Of a stretch of DNA of 64,000 bases, positions 43,758-53,046 are shown piece after piece. Position 1 is the first letter of the stretch. Each line of letters starts with the position of its first letter. Position numbers and translations under genes: made by a program. Under the pieces are notes generated by a model. It was given only the letters and a program-made list of their open reading frames with translations. It was not told where the DNA came from and did no database searches. Origin of the DNA: Bog-950 sp964631835 (lineage in GTDB: Bacteria > Bacteroidota > Bacteroidia > Chitinophagales > LD1); the NCBI GenBank assembly GCA_964631835.1, contig CAZWAD010000001.1, forward strand, positions 372,001 to 436,000, given 5' to 3'.

Positions 43758-46751
43758 ATGAAGAAACTCTCCTTTTTGTTATTGGTGTTGTGGGTTGCGG
43801 GTGCGAGGGCGCAGTGGGTGAGTATACCGGATACGAATTTTGGGAAGTGGCTGAATATATTTTATCCCGCTTGCATGCAGGGAAATAGTAGCATCGGCTG
43901 GCAGATGGATACTATTTGCCCTGATGTGGTGAACGACACAATGGTTTCTTGTACAAACAGATCTATTTATGACCTTATAGGTATCAGCTATTTTGATAAT
44001 CTTAAGTATTTGTACTGTGCCTCTAACCAGTTGAGCAATTTGCCCGCGCTGCCTGAAACGTTAATTTATTTGTCGTGCACAAACAACTTATTGAGCAGTT
44101 TGCCGACATTACCTGCAGGACTAAGAACTTTGATTTGCTCATCGAACCAATTAAGCGGTTTACCAGCATTGAATACAGGATTAGCCACTTTGGGTTGTAG
44201 TGATAATCAATTGAGCAGTTTGCCTGTACTGCCTTCGGGATTAACTAAGTTGTATTGCTACAACAATCAATTGCAGCTTTTGCCTGCATTGCCGACAGGA
44301 TTAACCGATTTGATTTGCTATAACAACCAATTAAGCAGTTTGCCTATGCTGCCTTCAGGATTAACTGCTTTAAATTGTAGCGCCAATCAACTACATAGTT
44401 TACCTGAACTTCCTGATTCGATGTCGGCCTGTACGGTTTTCTACAATCCATTGTTTTGTCTCCCTCAACTCAAGCGGATTGTAAATTTAGATTTCGGTAA
44501 TACCAACATTATATGTCTGCCCAACTACGGTCATGTGACTAGTAGTTACCCCAATTTAAACTCGCTGCCTTTGTGCGATGTGCTTAATAGTAACGGATGC
44601 GAGGTCTACTGGAACATTAGCGGCAAAGTTTATTTTGATACTGACACAAACTGCCTTGCGGACAGCGCAGAGAATGGTATTATCAATATTCCGGTGCAGC
44701 TTCATGGCAATGGCACTTTGCTGAAACAGATGTCAACGGTAGGTGCTGGAACTTATTCTTTTGTAAGCGACACCGGTAGTTTTGAAATGAGTATCGATAC
44801 TGCCAATCTTCCCTTTTACGTTACCTGTCCGGAAAGTGGTGTTCTCTATGATACTATTACTATTGCTGATTCATTACATTACAACAGAGATTTCGGACTG
44901 CGGTGTAAACCTGGCTTTGATTTAGCAGCATGGAGTATTACAGGCAGGTTCAGACCGGGTGATATCAGAAAAGTTGATATTCATGTAGGAAGCAGTAGTA
45001 GTTTTTACGGCATCAATTGTACTAATGGCATCAACGGCACTGTTACCATTACAACCACAGGACCTGCTCATTATGTTGCACCTGCACCGGGCGCACTTAC
45101 GCCAAGTAATGTAGCAGGGAATGTTGTTACCTATAGCGTGGCAGATTTTGGCACAATTGATTTTAATAACAGCTTTAACATCATGGTGCAAGCCGATACT
45201 AGTGCACTGCTTGGAAGCACTATTTGTTTTATGGTTATTGTTACTCCTATTACAGGGGATGAAGTTCCAACGAATAATACGCAAACCCATTGCTTTCCTG
45301 TTGTTGGTTCATTTGACCCCAACGACAAACAAGTTTACCCAATTAGTGAAGTTGATGTAGAAGGAGACCGTTGGCTTTTTTACACCGTCAACTTCCAAAA
45401 TACAGGTACGGATACCGCAATTCATATTTATATTACAGATACACTCGATGCCGCTTTAGATGAGTCAACTTTTCAATTACTTGCTTACAGTGTGCAGCCT
45501 ATGGTGCAAATTGTTGGCGGTGCGGTAAGGTTTAATTTCCCGAATATAAACTTACCCGATAGTAATGTAAACGAGCCAGCCAGTCACGGTTATGTTCAAT
45601 ATAAAGTAAAGCTGAAAGATAATTTGCCGCTGGGTACGCAAGTGCAAAACACTGCTTTTATTTATTTTGATTTTAACGCACCGGTGGTTACGAATACTAC
45701 AGTAAACACGCTTACCTGCTTACCGGATACTACTTACCTTTCAACGGAAATATGTCCGTATGAAAGTTATTTGTTTAACGGAGTGCTGCTCAATACAGGC
45801 GGAGTTTATTATGATACGCTTGTGAACGCTGGCGGCTGCGATTCGCTGGTGGTGTTTGCGCTGAATATTTTGCCGCTGCCTTTGGAAACAATCAGTGCGT
45901 CAATTTGCAGCGGTGAAGTTTATGATTTCCGCGGAACGCTGTTGAGCGCTACCGGAGTTTATACCGATACGGTGAGTAACCCCACCGGCTGCGATTCGGT
46001 GATTGAATTGTCGCTGACGGTTCATTCCACCTGGGTAATAAGTGTTTTGGCAGTGATTTGCGACAATGAGCAGTATGATTTCAACGGAACGCTTTTGAAT
46101 ACAGGCGGAGCGTATTATGATACCCTGAACAGTTCAAACGGCTGCGATTCCATCATTGCGCTCGGGCTTACAGTGTTTTCAACTTCTGCAACAAATATTT
46201 CCGCTTCGATTTGCGATAATGAGCAGTATGATTTCAACGGTGTGTTTTTGAATACAGGCGGTGTTTACCATGACACGCTGCAAAACGGAAACAGCTGCGA
46301 CTCAGTGGTGGCGTTGTTTTTGGAAGTGTTTCCCACGTATCATGATTCGTTAAATGCCACTATAGTGCAAGGCAATACTTACACGCTGCCTTCAGGAAAT
46401 ACTGTAGGCGATGCAGGAGTTTACCGCGATACCTTATTCAGCAGCGATGGCTGCGATAGTGTGATTGTGACCAACCTGAGTGTGATTTCGGGTATTTCTC
46501 TTTTAGAGGAGAATATGTCAGTGAGAATTTATCCGAATCCGACAAGTGACTGGGTGAACATTAGTGTTTCGGAGAATTTAGTTGGAAGTGTGGTGGTTGT
46601 AACTGATGTTACCGGCAGAAGAATTTTAATATCGAATATGGAACATCGAATAACGAATATTGAAACGAGCGGTTTTGCGAGCGGGGTTTATTTTCTCCAT
46701 TTCAGCGACAAAGTGGGAAATAAATTAGTGAGGAGGTTGGTGGTGGAATAG
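43758..46751 (+). CDS. leucine-rich-repeat surface protein with type IX sorting domain
   Basis: 997 residues. Signal peptide at 1-18 (ends GARAQ). Residues 70-235 hold about eight LRRs of the L-P-x-L-P-x-G-L-x-x-L-x-C-x-x-N-Q-L-S-S kind. Residues 290-660 are a beta-rich region with the SFDPNDKQVYP and NFQNTGTDTAIHI motifs, common after LRRs in such proteins. Residues 665-910 contain five repeats of about 42 residues (CDNEQYDFNGTLLNTGG ... GCDSI). The end (VRIYPNPTSDWVNISVS ... FASGVYFLHF) is a type A sorting domain interrupted by a phrase-encoded ISNMEHRITNIETS. It is expected at the cell surface. Confidence 0.88.
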   Translation: MKKLSFLLLVLWVAGARAQWVSIPDTNFGKWLNIFYPACMQGNSSIGWQMDTICPDVVNDTMVSCTNRSIYDLIGISYFDNLKYLYCASNQLSNLPALPETLIYLSCTNNLLSSLPTLPAGLRTLICSSNQLSGLPALNTGLATLGCSDNQLSSLPVLPSGLTKLYCYNNQLQLLPALPTGLTDLICYNNQLSSLPMLPSGLTALNCSANQLHSLPELPDSMSACTVFYNPLFCLPQLKRIVNLDFGNTNIICLPNYGHVTSSYPNLNSLPLCDVLNSNGCEVYWNISGKVYFDTDTNCLADSAENGIINIPVQLHGNGTLLKQMSTVGAGTYSFVSDTGSFEMSIDTANLPFYVTCPESGVLYDTITIADSLHYNRDFGLRCKPGFDLAAWSITGRFRPGDIRKVDIHVGSSSSFYGINCTNGINGTVTITTTGPAHYVAPAPGALTPSNVAGNVVTYSVADFGTIDFNNSFNIMVQADTSALLGSTICFMVIVTPITGDEVPTNNTQTHCFPVVGSFDPNDKQVYPISEVDVEGDRWLFYTVNFQNTGTDTAIHIYITDTLDAALDESTFQLLAYSVQPMVQIVGGAVRFNFPNINLPDSNVNEPASHGYVQYKVKLKDNLPLGTQVQNTAFIYFDFNAPVVTNTTVNTLTCLPDTTYLSTEICPYESYLFNGVLLNTGGVYYDTLVNAGGCDSLVVFALNILPLPLETISASICSGEVYDFRGTLLSATGVYTDTVSNPTGCDSVIELSLTVHSTWVISVLAVICDNEQYDFNGTLLNTGGAYYDTLNSSNGCDSIIALGLTVFSTSATNISASICDNEQYDFNGVFLNTGGVYHDTLQNGNSCDSVVALFLEVFPTYHDSLNATIVQGNTYTLPSGNTVGDAGVYRDTLFSSDGCDSVIVTNLSVISGISLLEENMSVRIYPNPTSDWVNISVSENLVGSVVVVTDVTGRRILISNMEHRITNIETSGFASGVYFLHFSDKVGNKLVRRLVVE

Positions 46752-46756
46752 GATTT

Positions 46757-46838
46757 TTTTACACGAAGAGGCGAAAGCACAAAGTGAAAGGCAATAGCAT
46801 TATCTCTTCGCGTCTTTGTGCCTTTGTGTAATTATTTG
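46757..46838. repeat. inverted repeat pair without a gene
   Basis: The left arm ACACGAAGAGGCGAAAGCAC and the right arm around 46807-46835 (CGCGTCTTTGTGCCTTTGTG) are imperfect inverted copies. They resemble the arms around the GxxExxY remnant at 11040-11252, but only about 20 bases lie between them. The hairpin may act as a terminator for the LRR gene. Up to the next start at 46964 nothing else was seen. Confidence 0.55.
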
Positions 46839-46963
46839 GACTAAAGTCCTGTTCAATATTATCCAATTTTATCCCATCCAGACATACTTGGCTAATGAAA
46901 ATCCATCCGGTATTTAACCACTGCCCATTTATTCAATATTCCATTTTTACTTATCTTCATCGC

Positions 46964-47944
46964 ATGAAATTATCGGGCAGGCTCGTCCTGCTTTTTCTTT
47001 CTATCCAATTCTATATCTCTGCGTGTGCGCAAAGCGAACCTCAGTTTACGCAATACATGTATAATAAGTATCTGTTTAACCCGGCTTATGCGGGCAGCGA
47101 AGATGCGCTGGAGGTTTTGGCTCTTCACCGCAGCCAGTATGCGGGTCTGGCAAACCGGTTTATTGCCTCGCAGGGTTTGAACCTTAACCTTCCGGTTTAT
47201 GCCATCAGTTCGGGAATAGGAATTACGGTGATTAATGATTTTATCGGCTATCAGCGCTCTACGTACGCGGCTTTGAATTATGACTACCGGAAAAAATTCA
47301 AATGGGGTAAAATGGGAATCGGAATCGGAGCGGGAATTATTCAAACATCTATTGACGGCTCAAAGTTGCGGACACCTGAAGGAAACTATTCTGACGGAGG
47401 GGCGAGCCATAATGATGATTACCTGCCCTCTAATTTACAGCAGGGAATTGCACCTGACATTTCATTCGGCATTTACTTTAATAATGAAAAGTATTTTGCG
47501 GGAGCATCCATCAACCATATTGCGTTTTCGTTTGCCAATATAAATTCACCAATAGGGAAAACACGCCTCAATTTTTCGCGGAACCTTTTTTTTATGGGCG
47601 GTTATGACTTTACCGTTTCTAAGAAGTTGCGAATTATGCCATCGGCATTTATAAAAACTGATTTAAAACAGGTTCAGGCAGAAATAAGCGGCACCTTAAC
47701 CATTATTGACAATATCCTGACCGGAATTTCGTTTAGAGGATATACTAAAAACACAATTGACGCGTTGGCAATGATTTTGGGTTTCAGATATAAAGGATTT
47801 CAACTTGTGTATTCATACGATGCTAACCTGTCGTACCTCACCAAATTTAATACAGGTTCGCATGAAATAAGCTTGAGTTATCGGTATCCGTTAAAGAAAA
47901 GGGAAAGCAGGGGCTTTTTTTATCACAACCCGAGGTTTAACTGA
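46964..47944 (+). CDS. PorP/SprF family type IX secretion outer membrane protein
   Basis: I chose the ATG at 46964 (326 residues), which gives a signal peptide ending in ISACAQ. The family start SEPQFTQYMYNKYLFNPAYA, then the barrel strands and the last strand HEISLSYRYPLKK, are characteristic of PorP/SprF. These proteins hold or guide particular type IX cargo at the outer membrane. It lies just upstream of gldK, as in many gliding clusters, with 159 bases containing the gldK promoter between. The upstream LRR protein may be its cargo. Confidence 0.9.
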   Translation: MKLSGRLVLLFLSIQFYISACAQSEPQFTQYMYNKYLFNPAYAGSEDALEVLALHRSQYAGLANRFIASQGLNLNLPVYAISSGIGITVINDFIGYQRSTYAALNYDYRKKFKWGKMGIGIGAGIIQTSIDGSKLRTPEGNYSDGGASHNDDYLPSNLQQGIAPDISFGIYFNNEKYFAGASINHIAFSFANINSPIGKTRLNFSRNLFFMGGYDFTVSKKLRIMPSAFIKTDLKQVQAEISGTLTIIDNILTGISFRGYTKNTIDALAMILGFRYKGFQLVYSYDANLSYLTKFNTGSHEISLSYRYPLKKRESRGFFYHNPRFN

Positions 47945-48029
47945 TATTCAATTCATGATGTTTAATTGTCGAAACAAAACGGTGTCCAGAAACGTATTTA
48001 ACACGGGGTAATTTTTTTCGGCAATTTTT

Positions 48030-48058
48030 TTTGCGAAATCAAAAACTGATTATATTTA
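48030..48058 (+). promoter_or_regulatory. Bacteroidota-type promoter of the gldKLMN operon
   Basis: TTTG (48030-48033), 17 bases, then TATATTTA (48051-48058), close to the TAnnTTTG consensus. It leaves a leader of about 38 bases before the gldK ATG. Confidence 0.55.
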
Positions 48059-48103
48059 CGCCTTTCAAATTTTTAAACGGGGAAAACTTACAAATACAAA
48101 AAC

Positions 48104-49369
48104 ATGAAAAATTTATCAGGTCTTCTTGGCAAGGCATCTATTGTGCTTTTGCTTTTTGTTGTCGGCTGTAGCGGGGGGTACAACGGACAACTGCTTGGAG
48201 AACTCGACCGGCCAAAATGGAATCCTATAACACCTTACGGAATGGTGTTTATCCCATCGGGAGTTTTGCATATAGGTCCCAGCGACCAGGATGTAAATGC
48301 TTCGATGCAGGCACGCGCCAAGCAGGTTTCTATCGTGGGTTTCTACATGGACGATACCGAGATTACCAATAATGAGTACCGCCAGTTCATTAACTATGTG
48401 CGGGATTCTGTAGCCCACGCCCTGCTTGAGCATACAAAGGAGTCAGGCGATGAGGGAAAAACCCAGCTCGACTGGAAACAGAATATTGAGTGGAGCGGCA
48501 AAGAAAAGAACGAGCAGCTTGAAGAAATTTTCCTTCCGGAAGATGAAAGAATTTGGGGTAAAAAAGAAATTGACCTGCGCAAACTTAAATATGATTATGA
48601 GTGGTTTGACTACAAAGCAGCAGCTCAAACCAAGAACAGGGGCAAAGCAAGAACAAGTTTTATTCATAAAGAGTCGGTAGATGTATATCCCGATACTTTA
48701 GTTTGGGTTCGTGATTTTACATACTCTTATAACGAGCCCATGACCAGAAACTATTTCCACCACCCGGCATTTGATGATTACCCGGTGGTTGGTGTTACCT
48801 GGCCACAGGCAAATGCTTTCTGCTATTGGAGAACAAGACTTTGGGAAGACTACAGAACTCCGCGCGGAGAGCCTTTAATGGATATCTTCCGCCTTCCTAC
48901 CGAACATGAGTGGGAATACGCAGCGCGTGGGGGTAAGAAATTAGCCCCTTATCCATGGGGAGGTCCTTATGTAAGAAATTCTAAAGGATGCATTCTTGCA
49001 AACTTCAAACCCGGAAGAGGAAACTATCCTGAAGACGGTGGTTTCTATACTGTTCGCGCTGATGCTTACTGGCCGAATGATTATGGTTTATATTGCATGG
49101 CAGGTAACGTTGCTGAATGGACTGCTTCGGCTTTCTACGAGAACTCTTATGCTTTCATTCATGATCTGAATCCGGACATCAGGTACGATGCCGAAACGTC
49201 AGAGCCTGAAGCTATGAAGCGTAAAGTTATCCGCGGAGGCTCGTGGAAAGATATCGGCTATTATATTGAAACAGGAACCCGCCATTGGGAGTATGCTGAT
49301 TCTTCCAAATCTTATGTAGGCTTCCGTTGCATCACTACATTCTTAGGACGCGATATCACCGACAACTAG
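48104..49369 (+). CDS. gldK: gliding motility lipoprotein GldK
   Basis: 421 residues. A lipoprotein signal ends in VVGC (Cys22). The body is an FGE-sulfatase (formylglycine-generating-enzyme-like) domain, with MVFIPSGVLHIGPSDQD, FYMDDTEITNNEYRQF, RLPTEHEWEYAARGG, YGLYCMAGNVAEWTAS and KVIRGGSWKD. In GldK this fold is structural: with GldN it forms the periplasmic ring of the type IX system under the outer membrane. First gene of the gldKLMN operon, followed by gldL after about 100 bases. Confidence 0.96.
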   Translation: MKNLSGLLGKASIVLLLFVVGCSGGYNGQLLGELDRPKWNPITPYGMVFIPSGVLHIGPSDQDVNASMQARAKQVSIVGFYMDDTEITNNEYRQFINYVRDSVAHALLEHTKESGDEGKTQLDWKQNIEWSGKEKNEQLEEIFLPEDERIWGKKEIDLRKLKYDYEWFDYKAAAQTKNRGKARTSFIHKESVDVYPDTLVWVRDFTYSYNEPMTRNYFHHPAFDDYPVVGVTWPQANAFCYWRTRLWEDYRTPRGEPLMDIFRLPTEHEWEYAARGGKKLAPYPWGGPYVRNSKGCILANFKPGRGNYPEDGGFYTVRADAYWPNDYGLYCMAGNVAEWTASAFYENSYAFIHDLNPDIRYDAETSEPEAMKRKVIRGGSWKDIGYYIETGTRHWEYADSSKSYVGFRCITTFLGRDITDN

Positions 49370-49468
49370 GATGTTATTATTTATTTACTGATGTAAATCA
49401 ACCAAGTTTTTATTCTCAAAGACTAAATATTTCATTTTTAAAACCCATTAAACTAAAAATTAAACACC

Positions 49469-50254
49469 ATGGCATCGAAAGTTCATCCATTAACAACACA
49501 AAAAGCGAGAGTATATCTTAACTATGCGTATTCTTTCGGAGCGGCAGTCGTAATTGCCGGAGCCCTATTTAAAATCATGCACTGGCCCGGTGCTAACCTT
49601 ATGCTTATTGCGGGAATGGGTACGGAGGTATTGATATTTTTCATTTCCGGTTTCGAACCTCAGCAGGCTATGCATGCGGAGTATGAATGGGAAAGAGTAT
49701 ATCCGGAACTGGCAGACGAGGGCCCCATTAAAAAGCCTTTGACTCAGCAATTAGATGACATGCTAAGCAAGTCAAAAATCGGCCCTGAACTGATTGGAAG
49801 CTTAGGAAAAGGATTTAACTCCCTGAGCGAAAGCGTTGGAAAATTAAACGACCTTACAGATGCTACGGTTGCGGCTAATGACTTTACCAAGAATGCAAAG
49901 AACGCAGCAGGGCAAATCAACACTTTTGCGCAGGCAGCAGCTTCTGCTACATCTGCTGTAAATGTAATTGGCGCTGGTGCCGAACATACCAAAATCTATC
50001 ATGAGCAGGTTCAGAGCATGGTGAAAAATCTTTCCCAGCTTAATGCTATTTATGAGCTGGAACTTCAGGATTCAAACAATCATTTGAAAGCCATGAATAA
50101 ATTCTTCGGTAACCTGAATACAGCGGCTCAGGCGCTTTCGGAAACAGCTAACGATGCCGTAAAATACAGAGACAACCTTTCACAGTTGAATAAGAACTTA
50201 GCTTCATTAAATGCTGTTTACGGAAACATGCTCTCAGCGATGAAAGCCGTTTAA
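49469..50254 (+). CDS. gldL: gliding motility protein GldL
   Basis: 261 residues. Two membrane segments lie in the first 60 residues (YAYSFGAAVVIAGALFKIMH and the LMLIAGMGTEVLIFFIS segment), followed by FEPQQ. Glu in the second segment (GMGTEVLIF) matches the conserved membrane glutamate of the proton-driven motor. A long Ala/Asn-rich cytoplasmic coiled-coil-like part fills residues 90-261. With GldM it forms the rotary motor that powers type IX secretion and gliding. gldM begins 43 bases after its stop. Confidence 0.95.
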   Translation: MASKVHPLTTQKARVYLNYAYSFGAAVVIAGALFKIMHWPGANLMLIAGMGTEVLIFFISGFEPQQAMHAEYEWERVYPELADEGPIKKPLTQQLDDMLSKSKIGPELIGSLGKGFNSLSESVGKLNDLTDATVAANDFTKNAKNAAGQINTFAQAAASATSAVNVIGAGAEHTKIYHEQVQSMVKNLSQLNAIYELELQDSNNHLKAMNKFFGNLNTAAQALSETANDAVKYRDNLSQLNKNLASLNAVYGNMLSAMKAV

Positions 50255-50296
50255 TCGCGCGGTACTTAATGTTTAACCCTAAACAGAAATCAGAAA

Positions 50297-51970
50297 ATGG
50301 CAAGTGGTAAATTAACCCCGCGGCAGAAGATGATTAACATGATGTACCTCGTGTTAACCGCTCTTCTTGCCCTTAACGTTTCTACAGAAGTATTGAATGC
50401 CTTCAGGCTTGTGAATGAAGGTTTGACTACTTCCAACATAGCCCTCGATACTAAAAATACGGGCATCTATCAGGCATTTGAAAAACAAATGGGACAGGAC
50501 GCTAACAAGGCTAAAGAGTTTTATGACAAGGCCCAGTTGGCAAAGAAATACGCAGCAGACATATATACTCTTCTTCAGGTTTATAAAGACACAATTATTG
50601 CGAAGGCGGGCGGAAGGGAAAAAGACTCAACGGACAGAAACTATGGTGAAATTGAAATGCGTGACAATATTGATATTGCCACTGCATGGTTTGTTGAAGA
50701 ACGAAGCAAGACGGATAAAGGTGCTCAGAGAGGCGAAGATTTACAAAAGCAAATTCTTGAAACCCGGACAAAGCTTTTGGCATTAATTGATGCTACCGAA
50801 CAAGAGAGTTTCAAATCAAAGATTCCTTTGGATGCTCCGACCCCGAAAGGCGGAAATGGCAAAGGAGTTAACTCGTGGCAGTTTAAAACCTTTAACCATG
50901 TACCTGTTACCGCAGCGGTAACTATTTTAACCAAGTTCCAGAATGATGTAATCAGTTCCGAAGGAGCAGTTATTGAATACCTGATTAAGAAAATCGGTGA
51001 AACAGATTTCAAGTTCACCGACCTGACTTCAAAAATCATTGCTCCTTCCAGCTATATTATGCAGGGGCAGCAATATAAATCCGATATCTTCCTTGCAGCG
51101 TTTAACTCTACCCAAAATCCTGAAATTTATTTAGGGCCAACAGGCAGTTTTAAGAAAAACGCCAATGGTGAGTTTGAAAAGATAGATTCACCCAATCCGC
51201 TTCCTGCAGGTTATTCCGAGGGTATGAAAATGCCTGATGCAAAAATCAGCGGGGGAATGGGCAGGTATGAAGTGAGTGGTTCGGGAGTTGGCGAAAGAAC
51301 TTACGGAGGAATCATCCGCGTGAAAAATCCTGCCGGAGGTTATACTTTCTATCCTTTTGAATCCAAATACCAGGTTGCTCCTAAGGCTGTGGTTGTTTCT
51401 CCTACCAAAATGAATGTTCTGTATATCGGTGTGGAAAATCCGATGGAAATTTCAGTGCCCGGTGTAGGTCAGGGTGATGTATCTGCTACTCTTGTAGGTT
51501 CGGGCTCTTTGGCAAAAGACCCGTCTTTCCCTTCCCAATATATAGCTAATGTTACTTCGGTTGGTAAATGCAAGATAGCTGTATCAGCCAAATTGGAAGG
51601 AAAAGTTCAGCCTATGGGAGAAAAAGAATTCCGTATCAAGCGTATTCCCGACCCGGTTCCTATGACCAGTGGTAAGTTAAGAGGAGGTAACGTTCAGCCC
51701 GGAACGCTTCAGGCCCAGTCAGGTATTCTTGCCCTTTTGGAAAACTTCGACTTTGATGCACGTTTTAATGTGGTCAGTTTCCAAATGGTTTATTCTTCAA
51801 AGGGAGAAATTTTCAAGAAGGAAACTCAGGGTCCGGCTTTCTCGCCCGATATGAAACAATTCATGGGCAGAGCTAAACCGAAAGACATTATCTTTATTGA
51901 CGAGATTAAAGTGGTAGGTCCCGATAAGCAGCCGCGTAAGTTGGGGCAGATTGCATTTACCGTTATCTAA
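50297..51970 (+). CDS. gldM: gliding motility protein GldM (first copy)
   Basis: 557 residues. The N-terminal signature LTPRQKMINMMYLVLTALLA followed by LNVSTEVLNAF contains the single membrane helix that enters the GldL motor. The periplasmic part has the D1-D4 domains; VAPKAVVVSPTKMNVLYIG and NPMEISVPGVGQGDV mark domain borders. GldM spans the periplasm as a shaft linking GldL to the GldK-GldN ring. It is followed by gldN after 12 bases. A paralogue lies at 53047. Confidence 0.96.
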   Translation: MASGKLTPRQKMINMMYLVLTALLALNVSTEVLNAFRLVNEGLTTSNIALDTKNTGIYQAFEKQMGQDANKAKEFYDKAQLAKKYAADIYTLLQVYKDTIIAKAGGREKDSTDRNYGEIEMRDNIDIATAWFVEERSKTDKGAQRGEDLQKQILETRTKLLALIDATEQESFKSKIPLDAPTPKGGNGKGVNSWQFKTFNHVPVTAAVTILTKFQNDVISSEGAVIEYLIKKIGETDFKFTDLTSKIIAPSSYIMQGQQYKSDIFLAAFNSTQNPEIYLGPTGSFKKNANGEFEKIDSPNPLPAGYSEGMKMPDAKISGGMGRYEVSGSGVGERTYGGIIRVKNPAGGYTFYPFESKYQVAPKAVVVSPTKMNVLYIGVENPMEISVPGVGQGDVSATLVGSGSLAKDPSFPSQYIANVTSVGKCKIAVSAKLEGKVQPMGEKEFRIKRIPDPVPMTSGKLRGGNVQPGTLQAQSGILALLENFDFDARFNVVSFQMVYSSKGEIFKKETQGPAFSPDMKQFMGRAKPKDIIFIDEIKVVGPDKQPRKLGQIAFTVI

Positions 51971-51982
51971 AAACCGATAGTT

Positions 51983-52807
51983 ATGTTGAATAAAGCAAAG
52001 TTTATTTTTTCTGCAGCACTCCTGATGTGCTCTGGGTTACTGTTTGCCCAAGAACCACTCGATGGTGCATGGGTAAAAACAACGACCAAGGAAAAGGAAG
52101 TAATACCATACGACTATATCCGCGAAGCCGATGTATTTTGGGCAAAGCGCATCTGGAGAATGATTGATGTTCGTGAAAAAATGAACCTCTCTTTCAAATA
52201 TCCACAGCAGCCTTTGGCAGAAATCATTCACACCGCTGCGAAAAACGGTGAACTTACCGTTTACGACCCGGCTGTAGTGGATGCCGACCAGTTTAAACAA
52301 GTATTGAGTGTTGAGGATGTGAAAAAACTGGGGATGCGTGTGGATACAGTTATGCAGGTTAATCCGGTTACTTTGGAGGAGGAGCAGGTGATTCAGAAAA
52401 ACGAGCTGACCTTCGACAAGATTGTAAAATATCGTGTAAAGGAGGACTGGTTTTTTGATGAGGAAACTTCAACCATGATGTGCCGGATAATTGGTGTGGC
52501 GCCTATCATGGAGGATTATGATGCTTCCGGTAACTATCGGGGAGATATGACCATGTATTGGGTTTACTATCCCGATCTTCGTCCGATTCTCGGCAAATAT
52601 GAAGTTTACAATCCGCGAAACGATGCGGTTAGAATGAGTTGGGAAGATTTGTTTGAAGCCCGTTTATTCCAAAGCTACATATATAAAGAAAGCAACGTTT
52701 ACGACCGTAACATTCAGGAGTACGCTACCGGTATTGATGCCTTACTTGAAAGCGACCGTGTAAAAGATGTGAACTTTGTTTTTGAGCACGATTTGTGGAA
52801 CTATTAA
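51983..52807 (+). CDS. gldN: gliding motility protein GldN (first copy)
   Basis: 274 residues with a signal peptide (ends LLFAQ). The conserved core YDYIREADVFWAKRIWRMID, FKYPQQPLAEIIH, LTVYDP and MEDYDASGNYRGDMTMYWV identifies GldN, the ring partner of GldK in the periplasm. It ends with YIYKESNVYDRNIQEY and HDLWNY, both also present in the second copy. A strong terminator follows, closing the gldKLMN operon. Confidence 0.96.
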   Translation: MLNKAKFIFSAALLMCSGLLFAQEPLDGAWVKTTTKEKEVIPYDYIREADVFWAKRIWRMIDVREKMNLSFKYPQQPLAEIIHTAAKNGELTVYDPAVVDADQFKQVLSVEDVKKLGMRVDTVMQVNPVTLEEEQVIQKNELTFDKIVKYRVKEDWFFDEETSTMMCRIIGVAPIMEDYDASGNYRGDMTMYWVYYPDLRPILGKYEVYNPRNDAVRMSWEDLFEARLFQSYIYKESNVYDRNIQEYATGIDALLESDRVKDVNFVFEHDLWNY

Positions 52808-52826
52808 ACAATTTATGACTTATAAT

Positions 52827-52857
52827 AAAAAGCCCCCGAAACTTTCGGGGGCTTTTT
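52827..52857 (+). terminator. strong rho-independent terminator after gldN
   Basis: AGCCCCCGA and TCGGGGGCT form an uninterrupted stem of nine or more pairs with A and T runs on both sides (52827-52831 and 52853-52857). It separates the first gldKLMN operon from the second gldM-gldN unit. Confidence 0.93.
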
Positions 52858-53046
52858 ATTTTCTACCGTTATCCGGATACGTCCAAGCCGACACATCTTA
52901 ATATAACGGTTTTTCATCTCGTCATATTTTCGTTCTCAAACATTATTTAAGAAAAAATTTTCACGGTCATTTTTCTCGCAATTTTTTGAATTGTGTTTTC
53001 GTTTCGATGATGATATAAAATTCAATCATCATAAAGACAAATCCTC

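Noticed and set aside
43544..43759. 71-codon minus-strand frame as a gene
   Set aside because: It lies across the long palindrome and overlaps the start of the LRR protein gene; no domain and no start signal.
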